Assembly (NCBI GenBank): GCA_027531395.1
Contig: JAPZRO010000001.1
Location: 248,001 to 312,000 of the forward strand
Origin: Porphyrobacter sp.
Lineage (GTDB): Bacteria; Pseudomonadota; Alphaproteobacteria; Sphingomonadales; Sphingomonadaceae
Length of the DNA stretch: 64,000 nucleotides
Direction of reading: 5' to 3'
The notes under the pieces were generated by a model. That model saw only the letters and a program-made list of their open reading frames with translations. It was not told the origin of the DNA and did no database searches. The position numbers were made by a program, and so were the translations under genes. Of the stretch, positions 8,413-14,945 are shown in pieces (positions within the stretch are counted from its first letter, which is position 1; each line of letters starts with the position of its first letter).

Positions 8413-8955
8413 ATGGCAGGCGATACGGGGATCAGGACCAAGGGCATCAACCACATTGCGCTGGTGTGCCGCGACATGGCCGAGACGATGCGGTTCTACA
8501 CGCAGGTGCTCGGGATGCCGCTGTTCAAGACGGTCGAGCTGCCCGACGGTGGCCAGCACTTCTTCTTCGATTGCGGCGGGGGCAATGCTGTCGCCTTCTT
8601 CTGGTGGAAGGACGCCCCACCCGCCGCGCCGGGGATCGCCTCGGTGAAGAAATTCCCCTTCGACGCCAAGACCGCGGTGGGCTCGATGAACCACCTGGCC
8701 TTCGACATGGAGGAGGCCGAACTGGAGGCCGCGCTCGACCGGCTCGAAGCGGCCGGCGTGCCGCACACCCACATGGTCTTCAACCACGATGACAGCCCCT
8801 CGGGCTATGCGCGCGAGATGCATGACGGGGTGTTCGTCCGCTCGGTCTATTTCACCGATCCCAACGGCATCATGCTCGAATTCGCCGCGACCACCCGCAG
8901 CTTCACCCCGGAGGATGTGCGCCACGCCCCTGCCACACTGGCGGAGGACGCCTGA
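8413..8955 (+). CDS. VOC-family dioxygenase-like protein
   Basis: A 180-residue protein whose ATG at 8413 follows AGGAGAG. It has two VOC modules: INHIALVCRDMAETMRFYTQVLGM and MNHLAFDMEEAELEAALDRLEAAG, ending VRSVYFTDPNGIMLEFAATTR. A His in each module and the Glu of MLEFA occupy the metal-ligand positions. Its stop overlaps the next start (TGATG), forming an operon with a carboxymuconolactone-decarboxylase-like gene. The pairing suggests ring-cleavage or related chemistry on aromatic compounds, but no substrate can be named. Confidence 0.8.
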   Translation: MAGDTGIRTKGINHIALVCRDMAETMRFYTQVLGMPLFKTVELPDGGQHFFFDCGGGNAVAFFWWKDAPPAAPGIASVKKFPFDAKTAVGSMNHLAFDMEEAELEAALDRLEAAGVPHTHMVFNHDDSPSGYAREMHDGVFVRSVYFTDPNGIMLEFAATTRSFTPEDVRHAPATLAEDA

Positions 8956-9593
8956 TGCCGCGCCTGCGCGAAGTGCCCTTGGGCGAGGCGGACGAGAAGG
9001 TCGCCTTGCCGCTCTACCGGCAGCTATTCGGTAGCCGCGATCCGGTGGCCGAGCCCGGCACCGCCACCGGCACCCGCGGCGACTGGTGGAGTGTCTTCGC
9101 CAATTCCCCCGACACGCTGCGCCACGCCGCGCAGGGCTTCGCCTATTACCGCTCGCCGGCGCGCAAGCTCGATCCGGTGCTGCGCGAGCTGGGACAGACC
9201 TGGGCAGGCTGGGCCACGGGCAGCCAGTTCGTGTTCTCGCAGCACTGCAAAAGCCTGCGCGGCCTCGGGGTGAGCGAAGACAAGATTGCGGCCCTGCCCG
9301 TGTGGCAGACCTCGGATGTGTTCGACGCGAAAGAGCGGCTGGTGCTCGCCTATGCCGACCGGCTGGTGTGCCACGGCGGGCGCGTGCCGGACGCGCTGTT
9401 CGCCGAGGTGAAGGCGGCGTTCTCCGACGAGGAAATCCTCGAGCTCACCTACATCACCTGCCTCTACCACATGCACGCGATCATGAGCCGCGCGCTGCGC
9501 ACCGAGTTCGATGATCGCGATGATCCGATTGTCGAGGTGCCTGCGCCCGAAGGCTTCGACGCGCTCGACTTTCTGGGTGGGGCTAGTCGGTAA
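8955..9593 (+). CDS. Carboxymuconolactone decarboxylase/AhpD-like protein
   Basis: A 212-residue protein with an AhpD/CMD-like helical core. SQFVFSQHCKSLRGLGVSEDKIAALPVW is the conserved helix-turn that holds the active-site region; normal AhpD proteins have CxxC there. Here a single Cys is followed by KSLRGLG, closer to the CMD type than to the peroxidase type. The continuation KERLVLAYADRLVCHGGRVPDALFAEVKAAFSDEEILELT is typical of the family. Coupled to the VOC gene upstream. The 3' end overlaps the convergent thiolase-like gene by 11 nt. Confidence 0.75.
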   Translation: MPRLREVPLGEADEKVALPLYRQLFGSRDPVAEPGTATGTRGDWWSVFANSPDTLRHAAQGFAYYRSPARKLDPVLRELGQTWAGWATGSQFVFSQHCKSLRGLGVSEDKIAALPVWQTSDVFDAKERLVLAYADRLVCHGGRVPDALFAEVKAAFSDEEILELTYITCLYHMHAIMSRALRTEFDDRDDPIVEVPAPEGFDALDFLGGASR

Positions 9594-11112
9594 CCCGCCC
9601 CACATTCCGCCCGCGCTCGTCCTGCGTCAGCGTCAGCCGCTTGCCGAAAGGCTCGCCGCTCTCGAAGGCCTCGGCTGTGGCAGCGTCCGACAGATCGGCA
9701 TTGCCCACCACCCGCTCGCCCGCGTCGCTGCGGCCGATGAAGATCGCCTCGGCACCCTTGGGGCCGCGGTTGATGGTGTAGGTCTCGACCGTCGCGGCAG
9801 GCACCGGTTCCTTGGCGAGCGGCACCTTGTCGGTCGCCTTGGGCAGCACGGCGAAGCGATCATTGGCTGACCAGTCGGCAGGCTCGGTCGAGTAGATGCC
9901 GGTGGCATATTTGCTCATCCAGCCGCCATTCGCGCCGACGAGAGCATACGAACCCCGGTCGCCGCGCACGCGGCTCACGGCTTCCGCGATGGCGTGGGCC
10001 GAGTAGTTGTTCCCCGCCCCGCCGAAGAACGGCAAGCCGCCCGTCAGCGTCAGCCCGCGCGGATCGTCGGCGGTGAGGCCGAAGTGGTCGCACTGGTTGA
10101 ACACAGGGATCGCGAAGCAGGAATAGAAGTCGATGTAGCGCATGTCGGCGATGCCCTTGCCCGCCCGCTCCAGCGCCTTGTCGACAGAGCCAAGCGAGGC
10201 CGGGTTGGCCGAGAGGTCGGGCCGCTGCGAGAGCTTGAGCTCGGTCGCGGCGGTGACGGCGTGGATGTGCACCCACTTGTCCTCCGGCACGCCCAGTTCG
10301 CGCGCCAGACCGGCGCTGGCGACAATCACCGCCGCCGCCTGGTTCACCTGATCGCGCGCGACCGTCATGCGCGGATAGGGCTCGGCGACGATGCGGTTGC
10401 GGTCGGTGACAGTGGCGAGTTCCTCCGCGCTGCGCTCGACCGGCGCGGCGGAGTGCGGGTTAGCCGCCGCGACGCGGGTGAAGGGCGCGAACAGCTTGCC
10501 GATTTCGAGGCGGTAGTCCTCCAGCCCCATGCCCAGCTTGTGCCGCCGCGCGTTCTCCGCCAGCGCATAGAGCGGGATCGCCCCGCTCGCGCCGTGCATG
10601 AACAGCACGGGTTCGAGCAGTTCCTCGACCCCGAAGCCCTGATCCTCGAAGTCGCCGCCGATCTCTTCCGACCAGTCGGGGATCTCGCCCTTGGCGGTAA
10701 GCGCGAGGACGGTCGAGATCGCCTCGCTGCCGACGATCACCGCACACCGGCTGTCGCCCGCGGCGATGGCGCTCGCAAACTCGCCCACCAGCTGCTGGTT
10801 GGTCTGCCCGCCGGTGGTGGTGAGGATCGCGCGGGCCGGGTTCGCCCCGACCCGCTTGGCAATCGCGCGCGGCACATTGTCCGCCGCGCCGAAGGGCGGC
10901 TTGCGGTCGGGCCGCGACATTTCGAAGGCGCGGATCGCGGCGAGGGTGTCGATGGCCTGCGCCACATCACCGCTCGCTCCGCTATCCGCAATCGCTGCCC
11001 CCAGCGCCCGTCCGGCAAGGTCCATGTAGGACAGGGCCTCGTAACCGGGCTCTCCGACCCGTTCCGAATACTGCCCGACCCCGATGATGACGGGCGTGGT
11101 GTCAGCGATCAT
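9583..11112 (-). CDS. Thiolase-like (SCP-x-like) acyl-CoA protein lacking the nucleophile Cys
   Basis: A 509-residue protein of the thiolase superfamily, close to the long proteins usually annotated acetyl-CoA acetyltransferase. It starts PVIIGVGQYSERVG, with AGRALGAAIADSG as the first helix. Where biosynthetic and degradative thiolases carry the nucleophilic Cys, this protein has TTTGGQTNQQLVGEFASAIAAGD, with no Cys. A later Cys (FYSCFAIPV) and the Gly-rich GGLPFFGGAGNNYS replace the HDCF and GHPxGATG regions. About 110 extra C-terminal residues form a separate domain. It probably binds acyl-CoA or a related thioester; whether it has thiolase activity is doubtful. It is 13 nt downstream of a canonical thiolase gene. 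Confidence 0.75.
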   Translation of the reverse strand: MIADTTPVIIGVGQYSERVGEPGYEALSYMDLAGRALGAAIADSGASGDVAQAIDTLAAIRAFEMSRPDRKPPFGAADNVPRAIAKRVGANPARAILTTTGGQTNQQLVGEFASAIAAGDSRCAVIVGSEAISTVLALTAKGEIPDWSEEIGGDFEDQGFGVEELLEPVLFMHGASGAIPLYALAENARRHKLGMGLEDYRLEIGKLFAPFTRVAAANPHSAAPVERSAEELATVTDRNRIVAEPYPRMTVARDQVNQAAAVIVASAGLARELGVPEDKWVHIHAVTAATELKLSQRPDLSANPASLGSVDKALERAGKGIADMRYIDFYSCFAIPVFNQCDHFGLTADDPRGLTLTGGLPFFGGAGNNYSAHAIAEAVSRVRGDRGSYALVGANGGWMSKYATGIYSTEPADWSANDRFAVLPKATDKVPLAKEPVPAATVETYTINRGPKGAEAIFIGRSDAGERVVGNADLSDAATAEAFESGEPFGKRLTLTQDERGRNVGRVTD

Positions 11113-11125
11113 GCCGCAAGGCTCC

Positions 11126-12394
11126 TCAGTCGACGAAGCCGTCCACGCGCTCGACGATGATCGCCGGGGCCATGCCGCCCGCAGCGCACATCGTCACGAG
11201 GCCATAGCGCCCGCCGCGACGCTCTAGCTCGTCGACCACGGTGCCGATCAGGATCGAGCCGGTCGCGCCAATCGGGTGGCCCAAGGCGATCGAGCCGCCG
11301 TTGACGTTGACCTTGTCCCAGTCGAGCTCGAGATCGCGCACGAACTTGGCGGCGACGACCGCGAAGGCCTCGTTGATCTCGTAGAGGTCGATGTCGTCCT
11401 TGCTGAGGCCGGCCTTGGCCAGCACCTTCTTCGCCGCCGGCACCGGCGCGTTGAGCATCAGCGTCGGATCATCGCCCATGTTGCAGGTGGCAACGATGCG
11501 GGCGCGGGGCTTGAGGCCGTGCTTCTCGGCATAGGCCTTGGAGGTGATCAGCACCGCCGCAGCGCCATCGACCACGCCCGAGCTGTTGCCCGCATGGTGG
11601 AAGTGCTTGATCTCGAGATCGGGATACTTCTGGTTGATGAGCCCGCGGAAGGTGGTGCCCTTCTCGTCGAGCGGCACGTCGGCGATCTTGGGGAAGGCCG
11701 GCTCCAGCTTGGCGAGGTCTTCGCGGGTGGTCTGCGGGCGGGGATATTCGTCGTGATCGAGCAGGACGGTGCCGTCATCGGCCACCACCGGCACCACCGA
11801 CTTGGCAAAGCGCCCGGCGGCAATCGCCTCGGCGGCGCGCTGCTGCGAGCGGTAGCCGACCTCGTCGAGCTCCTCGCGGGTGAAGCCTTCCATGCTGGCG
11901 ATGGCATCGCCGCAGATGCCCTGGTGCGACTGCGGGTGCACCTTCTGGAGCCGCTCGTTGTGGCTGCCCATCATCGGCGGCTTGATCCCGGCGCGCATCT
12001 TCTCCTGCGACATGGCGGCGGTGAGGCTCATCATCTCGGTGCCGCCCGCGACGATGCAGTCTTCCATCCCGCTCATCACCTGCGCGGCAGCGAGCGCGAC
12101 GCTGGTGATCCCGCCGCCGCAGAAGCGATCGAGCGTGGTACCGGACGAGGTGATGTCATAGCCCGCATCGAGCGCGGCCATGCGGCCCATGTCGCCGGCC
12201 TGCATCCCGTCCTGCGTGCTGACCGACCAGATCACGTCGTCGACGGTGGCGGTGTCGAGGTGGTTGCGGTCCTTGATCGCCTTCAGCACGGTGGCGGCGA
12301 GGTGCTGCGGGTGGCACGCGGCGAGCGCGCCCTTGCCCTGCTTGCCGATCCCGCGCGGCGTGCGCACTGCGTCAATGATGTAAGCCTCGGCCAT
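11126..12394 (-). CDS. Acetyl-CoA C-acyltransferase (thiolase)
   Basis: A 422-residue protein starting [20 protein letters not shown] after a GGAGAGG ribosome binding site; a longer frame start at 12460 is not supported. All thiolase residues are visible: nucleophile Cys92 in [12 protein letters not shown], the His in GHPIGATGS and the acid-base Cys in CAAGGMAPA. It performs the last step of beta-oxidation-like chain shortening, or acetoacetyl-CoA chemistry. It heads a minus-strand pair with the thiolase-like gene at 9583 and is divergent from enoyl-CoA hydratase and acyl-CoA dehydrogenase genes, together giving most of one beta-oxidation cycle. Confidence 0.9.
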   Translation of the reverse strand: MAEAYIIDAVRTPRGIGKQGKGALAACHPQHLAATVLKAIKDRNHLDTATVDDVIWSVSTQDGMQAGDMGRMAALDAGYDITSSGTTLDRFCGGGITSVALAAAQVMSGMEDCIVAGGTEMMSLTAAMSQEKMRAGIKPPMMGSHNERLQKVHPQSHQGICGDAIASMEGFTREELDEVGYRSQQRAAEAIAAGRFAKSVVPVVADDGTVLLDHDEYPRPQTTREDLAKLEPAFPKIADVPLDEKGTTFRGLINQKYPDLEIKHFHHAGNSSGVVDGAAAVLITSKAYAEKHGLKPRARIVATCNMGDDPTLMLNAPVPAAKKVLAKAGLSKDDIDLYEINEAFAVVAAKFVRDLELDWDKVNVNGGSIALGHPIGATGSILIGTVVDELERRGGRYGLVTMCAAGGMAPAIIVERVDGFVD

Positions 12395-12465
12395 GATATC
12401 CTCTCCCGATGTAGCGAAAATGCGGTTGACGCGTCCGTAAACCCACTGCACCACTCGCACAAGAA

Positions 12466-12483
12466 TTGCGTTTCGAAACGTAA
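12466..12483. promoter_or_regulatory. Palindrome TTGCGTTTCGAAACGTAA in the divergent acyl-CoA gap
   Basis: An 18-nt inverted repeat centred on TTCGAA, self-complementary at 16 of 18 positions, in the 116-nt gap between the thiolase and enoyl-CoA hydratase genes and 28 nt before the latter. It could be the operator of a TetR- or MarR-type acyl-CoA regulator; no such gene is next to it. Confidence 0.45.
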
Positions 12484-12510
12484 TGCCATTTTCGATAGGA
12501 GAGAGAGCCC

Positions 12511-13284
12511 GTGAGCGAGACCGCTGCCCCTGAAGTGCTGACCGATGTCGAGGACGGCGTCCTCATCGTCACCATCAACCGCCCCGATGCCAAGAACGCG
12601 ATGACCAAGGCCGCAGCCGAGGGCATCGCCGCGGCAATGGACCGCCTCGACGCCGAGGACGATCTGCGCGTCGGCATCATCACCGGCGCGGGCGGCACCT
12701 TCTGTTCGGGCATGGACCTCAAGGGCTTCCTGCGCGGCGAGCGTCCGAGCGTGGAAGGCCGCGGGTTCGGAGGCGTGGTCGAGGCCCCGCCGAAGAAGCC
12801 GCTGATCGCTGCCGTTGAAGGCTATGCGCTGGCCGGCGGGCTCGAACTCATGATCGCCTGCGATCTCGTCGTGGCCAATGCGAACGCCAAGTTCGGCATT
12901 CCCGAAGTGAAGCGCGGCCTTGTCGCGGCGGCCGGCGGCGTGATGATGCTGCCCGACCAGATCCCCCAGCGCGTCGCGCTGGAACTGGCGCTGACCGGCG
13001 ACTTCATCGACGCGAACCGCGCCTTCCAGCTCGGCCTCATCAACGAAGTGACCGAAGGCTCGGCGCTCGACGCCGCCAAGGCACTCGCCGCCCGCATCGC
13101 GGCGAATGGCCCGCTCGCAGTGCGCGTGTCGAAGCAGATCGTGAAGGAATCGCGCGGCTGGGCGATGGATGAACGCTACGCCAAGCAGGGCCAGCTGATC
13201 GCGCCGGTGTTCGTGTCGCAGGATGCCCGCGAAGGCGCGGCCGCCTTTGCCGAGAAGCGCAAGCCCAACTGGACCGGCAAGTAA
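12511..13284 (+). CDS. Enoyl-CoA hydratase/isomerase (crotonase) family protein
   Basis: A 257-residue protein starting at GTG 12511 behind AGGAGAGAG. Crotonase features are clear: VTINRPDAKNAM, the oxyanion-hole segment GTFCSGMDLKGF, and AVEGYALAGGLELMIACDLVVANANAKFGIPEVKRGL. The usual catalytic Glu pair region is seen as ALAGGLELM and FGIPEVKRG. Hydration of an enoyl-CoA ester in beta-oxidation is the most likely reaction; other crotonase reactions remain possible. Followed after 32 nt by the acyl-CoA dehydrogenase. Confidence 0.88.
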   Translation: MSETAAPEVLTDVEDGVLIVTINRPDAKNAMTKAAAEGIAAAMDRLDAEDDLRVGIITGAGGTFCSGMDLKGFLRGERPSVEGRGFGGVVEAPPKKPLIAAVEGYALAGGLELMIACDLVVANANAKFGIPEVKRGLVAAAGGVMMLPDQIPQRVALELALTGDFIDANRAFQLGLINEVTEGSALDAAKALAARIAANGPLAVRVSKQIVKESRGWAMDERYAKQGQLIAPVFVSQDAREGAAAFAEKRKPNWTGK

Positions 13285-13316
13285 GAACAGAATTTTTGGG
13301 ATCAGGAGAGAGAGAA

Positions 13317-14480
13317 ATGCCTGTCATCGATGTGCCTCAGCCCGCCTTCATGGAGGAAGAGGAAATCGCCATTTTCGCCGACGCGGTCGGCAAGTTCTAC
13401 GCCCAGCACGCGCCCCAGAAGCGCGTCGAGAAGTGGCGCGAGGACGGGATGGTCGAGCGCGAATTCTGGCGTGAAGCGGGCGCAGCCGGCCTGCTCGGCG
13501 TCTCCGTGCCGACCGAATATGGCGGCCACGGCGGCGACTTCCGGCATGACATGGTGGTGATTACCAAGCAGGGCGAATACGGCGTCGACGGCTTCGGCGC
13601 CTCGCTCCACAACACCATCATCCTGCCCTACCTCGTGCGCCACGGCACCGAGGAGCAGAAGCAGAAGTATCTGCCGCGCCTCGTCAGCGGCGATCTCGTC
13701 AGCGCGATCGCGATGAGCGAGCCCGATGCCGGGTCCGACCTCCAGTCGATCAAGACCACCGCGCTCAAGGACGGCAACGGCTACCGCCTCAACGGCTCCA
13801 AGACCTGGATCTCGAACGGACAGCTGGCCGACTTCATCATCGTCGTCGCCAAGACCGACCCGAACGAGGGCGCCAAGGGCATCTCGCTGCTGCTGCTCGA
13901 AACCGAAGGCGCGGAAGGCTTCAGCCGCGGGCGCAAGCTCGACAAGATCGGGCTCGACGCGCAGGACACCTCGGAACTGTTCTTCGACAACGTCTTCGTG
14001 CCGGCCGACAACCTGCTCGGCGGGATCGAGGGGCGCGGGTTCTACCAGCTGATGGGCGAGCTGCCGCAGGAGCGTCTGGTGATCGCGATGGGCGCGATTG
14101 CCGGGATCGAGAAGGCGCTCGACGTCACCGTCGAATACGTCAAGAACCGCAAGGCCTTCGGCAAGACGATCTGGGACTTCCAGAACACCCAGTTCACCCT
14201 CGCCGACCTCAAGGCGCGCGGCACCGCCGCCCGCGTGTTCGTCAACGACTGCATCGCCAAGCTGCTCGAAGGCAAGCTCGACGTGGCGACCGCGAGCATG
14301 GCGAAGTACTGGGTGACCGAGTTGCAGAGCGAAGTGGTCGACAAGTGCCTGCAGTTCCACGGCGGCGCGGGCTACATCAACGATTACGCTATCGCCCGCA
14401 TGTACCGCGACACCCGCATCGCCCGCATCTACGGCGGTTCGAACGAGATCATGAAGATGCTGATCGCGCGTTCCATGTAA
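13317..14480 (+). CDS. Acyl-CoA dehydrogenase (LCAD-like catalytic base position)
   Basis: A 387-residue protein with ATG at 13317 after AGGAGAGAG. Family signatures: AIAMSEPDAGSDLQSIKTTA (FAD-contact region), GSKTWISNGQLADFIIVVAKT and the C-terminal DTRIARIYGGSNEIMK. The usual catalytic Glu of the short/medium-chain type (IYEG) is Gly here, and GELPQERLVIA carries the Glu used as base in long-chain and isovaleryl types. It oxidises an acyl-CoA to the enoyl-CoA using FAD and passes electrons to ETF. In operon with the enoyl-CoA hydratase. The stop is followed within 1 nt by repeat copy A and then by a terminator. Confidence 0.92.
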   Translation: MPVIDVPQPAFMEEEEIAIFADAVGKFYAQHAPQKRVEKWREDGMVEREFWREAGAAGLLGVSVPTEYGGHGGDFRHDMVVITKQGEYGVDGFGASLHNTIILPYLVRHGTEEQKQKYLPRLVSGDLVSAIAMSEPDAGSDLQSIKTTALKDGNGYRLNGSKTWISNGQLADFIIVVAKTDPNEGAKGISLLLLETEGAEGFSRGRKLDKIGLDAQDTSELFFDNVFVPADNLLGGIEGRGFYQLMGELPQERLVIAMGAIAGIEKALDVTVEYVKNRKAFGKTIWDFQNTQFTLADLKARGTAARVFVNDCIAKLLEGKLDVATASMAKYWVTELQSEVVDKCLQFHGGAGYINDYAIARMYRDTRIARIYGGSNEIMKMLIARSM

Positions 14481-14481
14481 T

Positions 14482-14584
14482 GCGTGCCCGCCTCCGCGGG
14501 CACGTCCTCGGTGCTGTTCCCGTTGCTAAGGCAACGGGGCACCTGCGGGGCGGCCGCGTGGCCTTGCGGTCGCTGCGCGACCGA
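14482..14584 (-). repeat. Structured 3'-flank repeat, copy A
   Basis: Read on the minus strand: hairpin I (GGTCGC/GCGACC), GCAAGGCC, GCAGGTGC, an inner stem CCCGTTGC/GCAACGGG, GCACC closing the outer stem, GAGGACG, and hairpin IV GTGCCCGC-GGAG-GCGGGCAC. It begins 1 nt after the acyl-CoA dehydrogenase stop and lies before that gene's terminator, antisense to it. See the finding on the eight-copy family. Confidence 0.8.
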
Positions 14585-14603
14585 TCTGGTGCGATGATCT
14601 AGT

Positions 14604-14640
14604 AAAGAGGCGGCTCGGGAAACCGGGCCGCCTCTTTCGT
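14604..14640 (+). terminator. Rho-independent terminator of the acyl-CoA dehydrogenase operon
   Basis: The stem GAGGCGGCTCGG pairs with CCGGGCCGCCTC around a GAAA tetraloop, preceded by AAA and followed by TTTCGTTTG. The core hairpin is the same 24-nt sequence, inverted, as that of the terminator at 14887-14923. Confidence 0.85.
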
Positions 14641-14642
14641 TT

Positions 14643-14744
14643 GCGTGCCCGCCTCCGCGGGCACGTCCTCGGTGCTGTTCCGAGGCTGCGCCCCGGGCAC
14701 CTGCGGCTCGCGCGCGTGCGCTCGCGGTCGCTGACGCGACCGAT
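14643..14744 (-). repeat. Structured 3'-flank repeat, copy B
   Basis: Same layout as copy A. Hairpin I is GGTCGC-GTCA-GCGACC and hairpin II is GCGCACGCGCGC-like. The inner third stem CCGGGGC/GCCTCGG differs from copy A but still pairs. Hairpin IV is identical to copy A. It starts 2 nt after the terminator at 14604-14640, so it abuts a terminator rather than a stop codon. Confidence 0.8.
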
Positions 14745-14776
14745 ATCAGCGCTTCCAATTGAGGATTGCGTTGGTT

Positions 14777-14882
14777 CGGCCCGCCAAAGGACGGGCCGCA
14801 AGGCCGAACGGCCGCCCGCAGGTGCCCCGGAGCAAAGCGGAGGGAACAGCACCGAGGACGAAGCCACGGAGGTGGCTTCGCA
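14777..14882 (+). repeat. Structured 3'-flank repeat, copy C
   Basis: Hairpin I is GGCCCG/CGGGCC, hairpin II GGCCGAACGGCC, the outer stem GGTGC/GCACC encloses a weaker inner stem, then GAGGACG and hairpin IV GCGAAGCCAC-GGAG-GTGGCTTCGC. It faces copy B and abuts the terminator of the TonB-dependent receptor gene at 14946, antisense to that gene. Confidence 0.8.
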
Positions 14883-14886
14883 AAAC

Positions 14887-14923
14887 AAAAAAAGGCGGCC
14901 CGGTTTCCCGAGCCGCCCTTTTT
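14887..14923 (-). terminator. Rho-independent terminator of the TonB-dependent receptor gene at 14946
   Basis: On the minus strand, GGCGGCTCGG-GAAA-CCGGGCCGCC is followed by seven T. The stem-loop lies 23 nt after the receptor stop codon and is the mirror-image copy of the terminator at 14604-14640. Confidence 0.9.
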
Positions 14924-14945
14924 GTCTGGCCGAAGCCCGGCGCGC

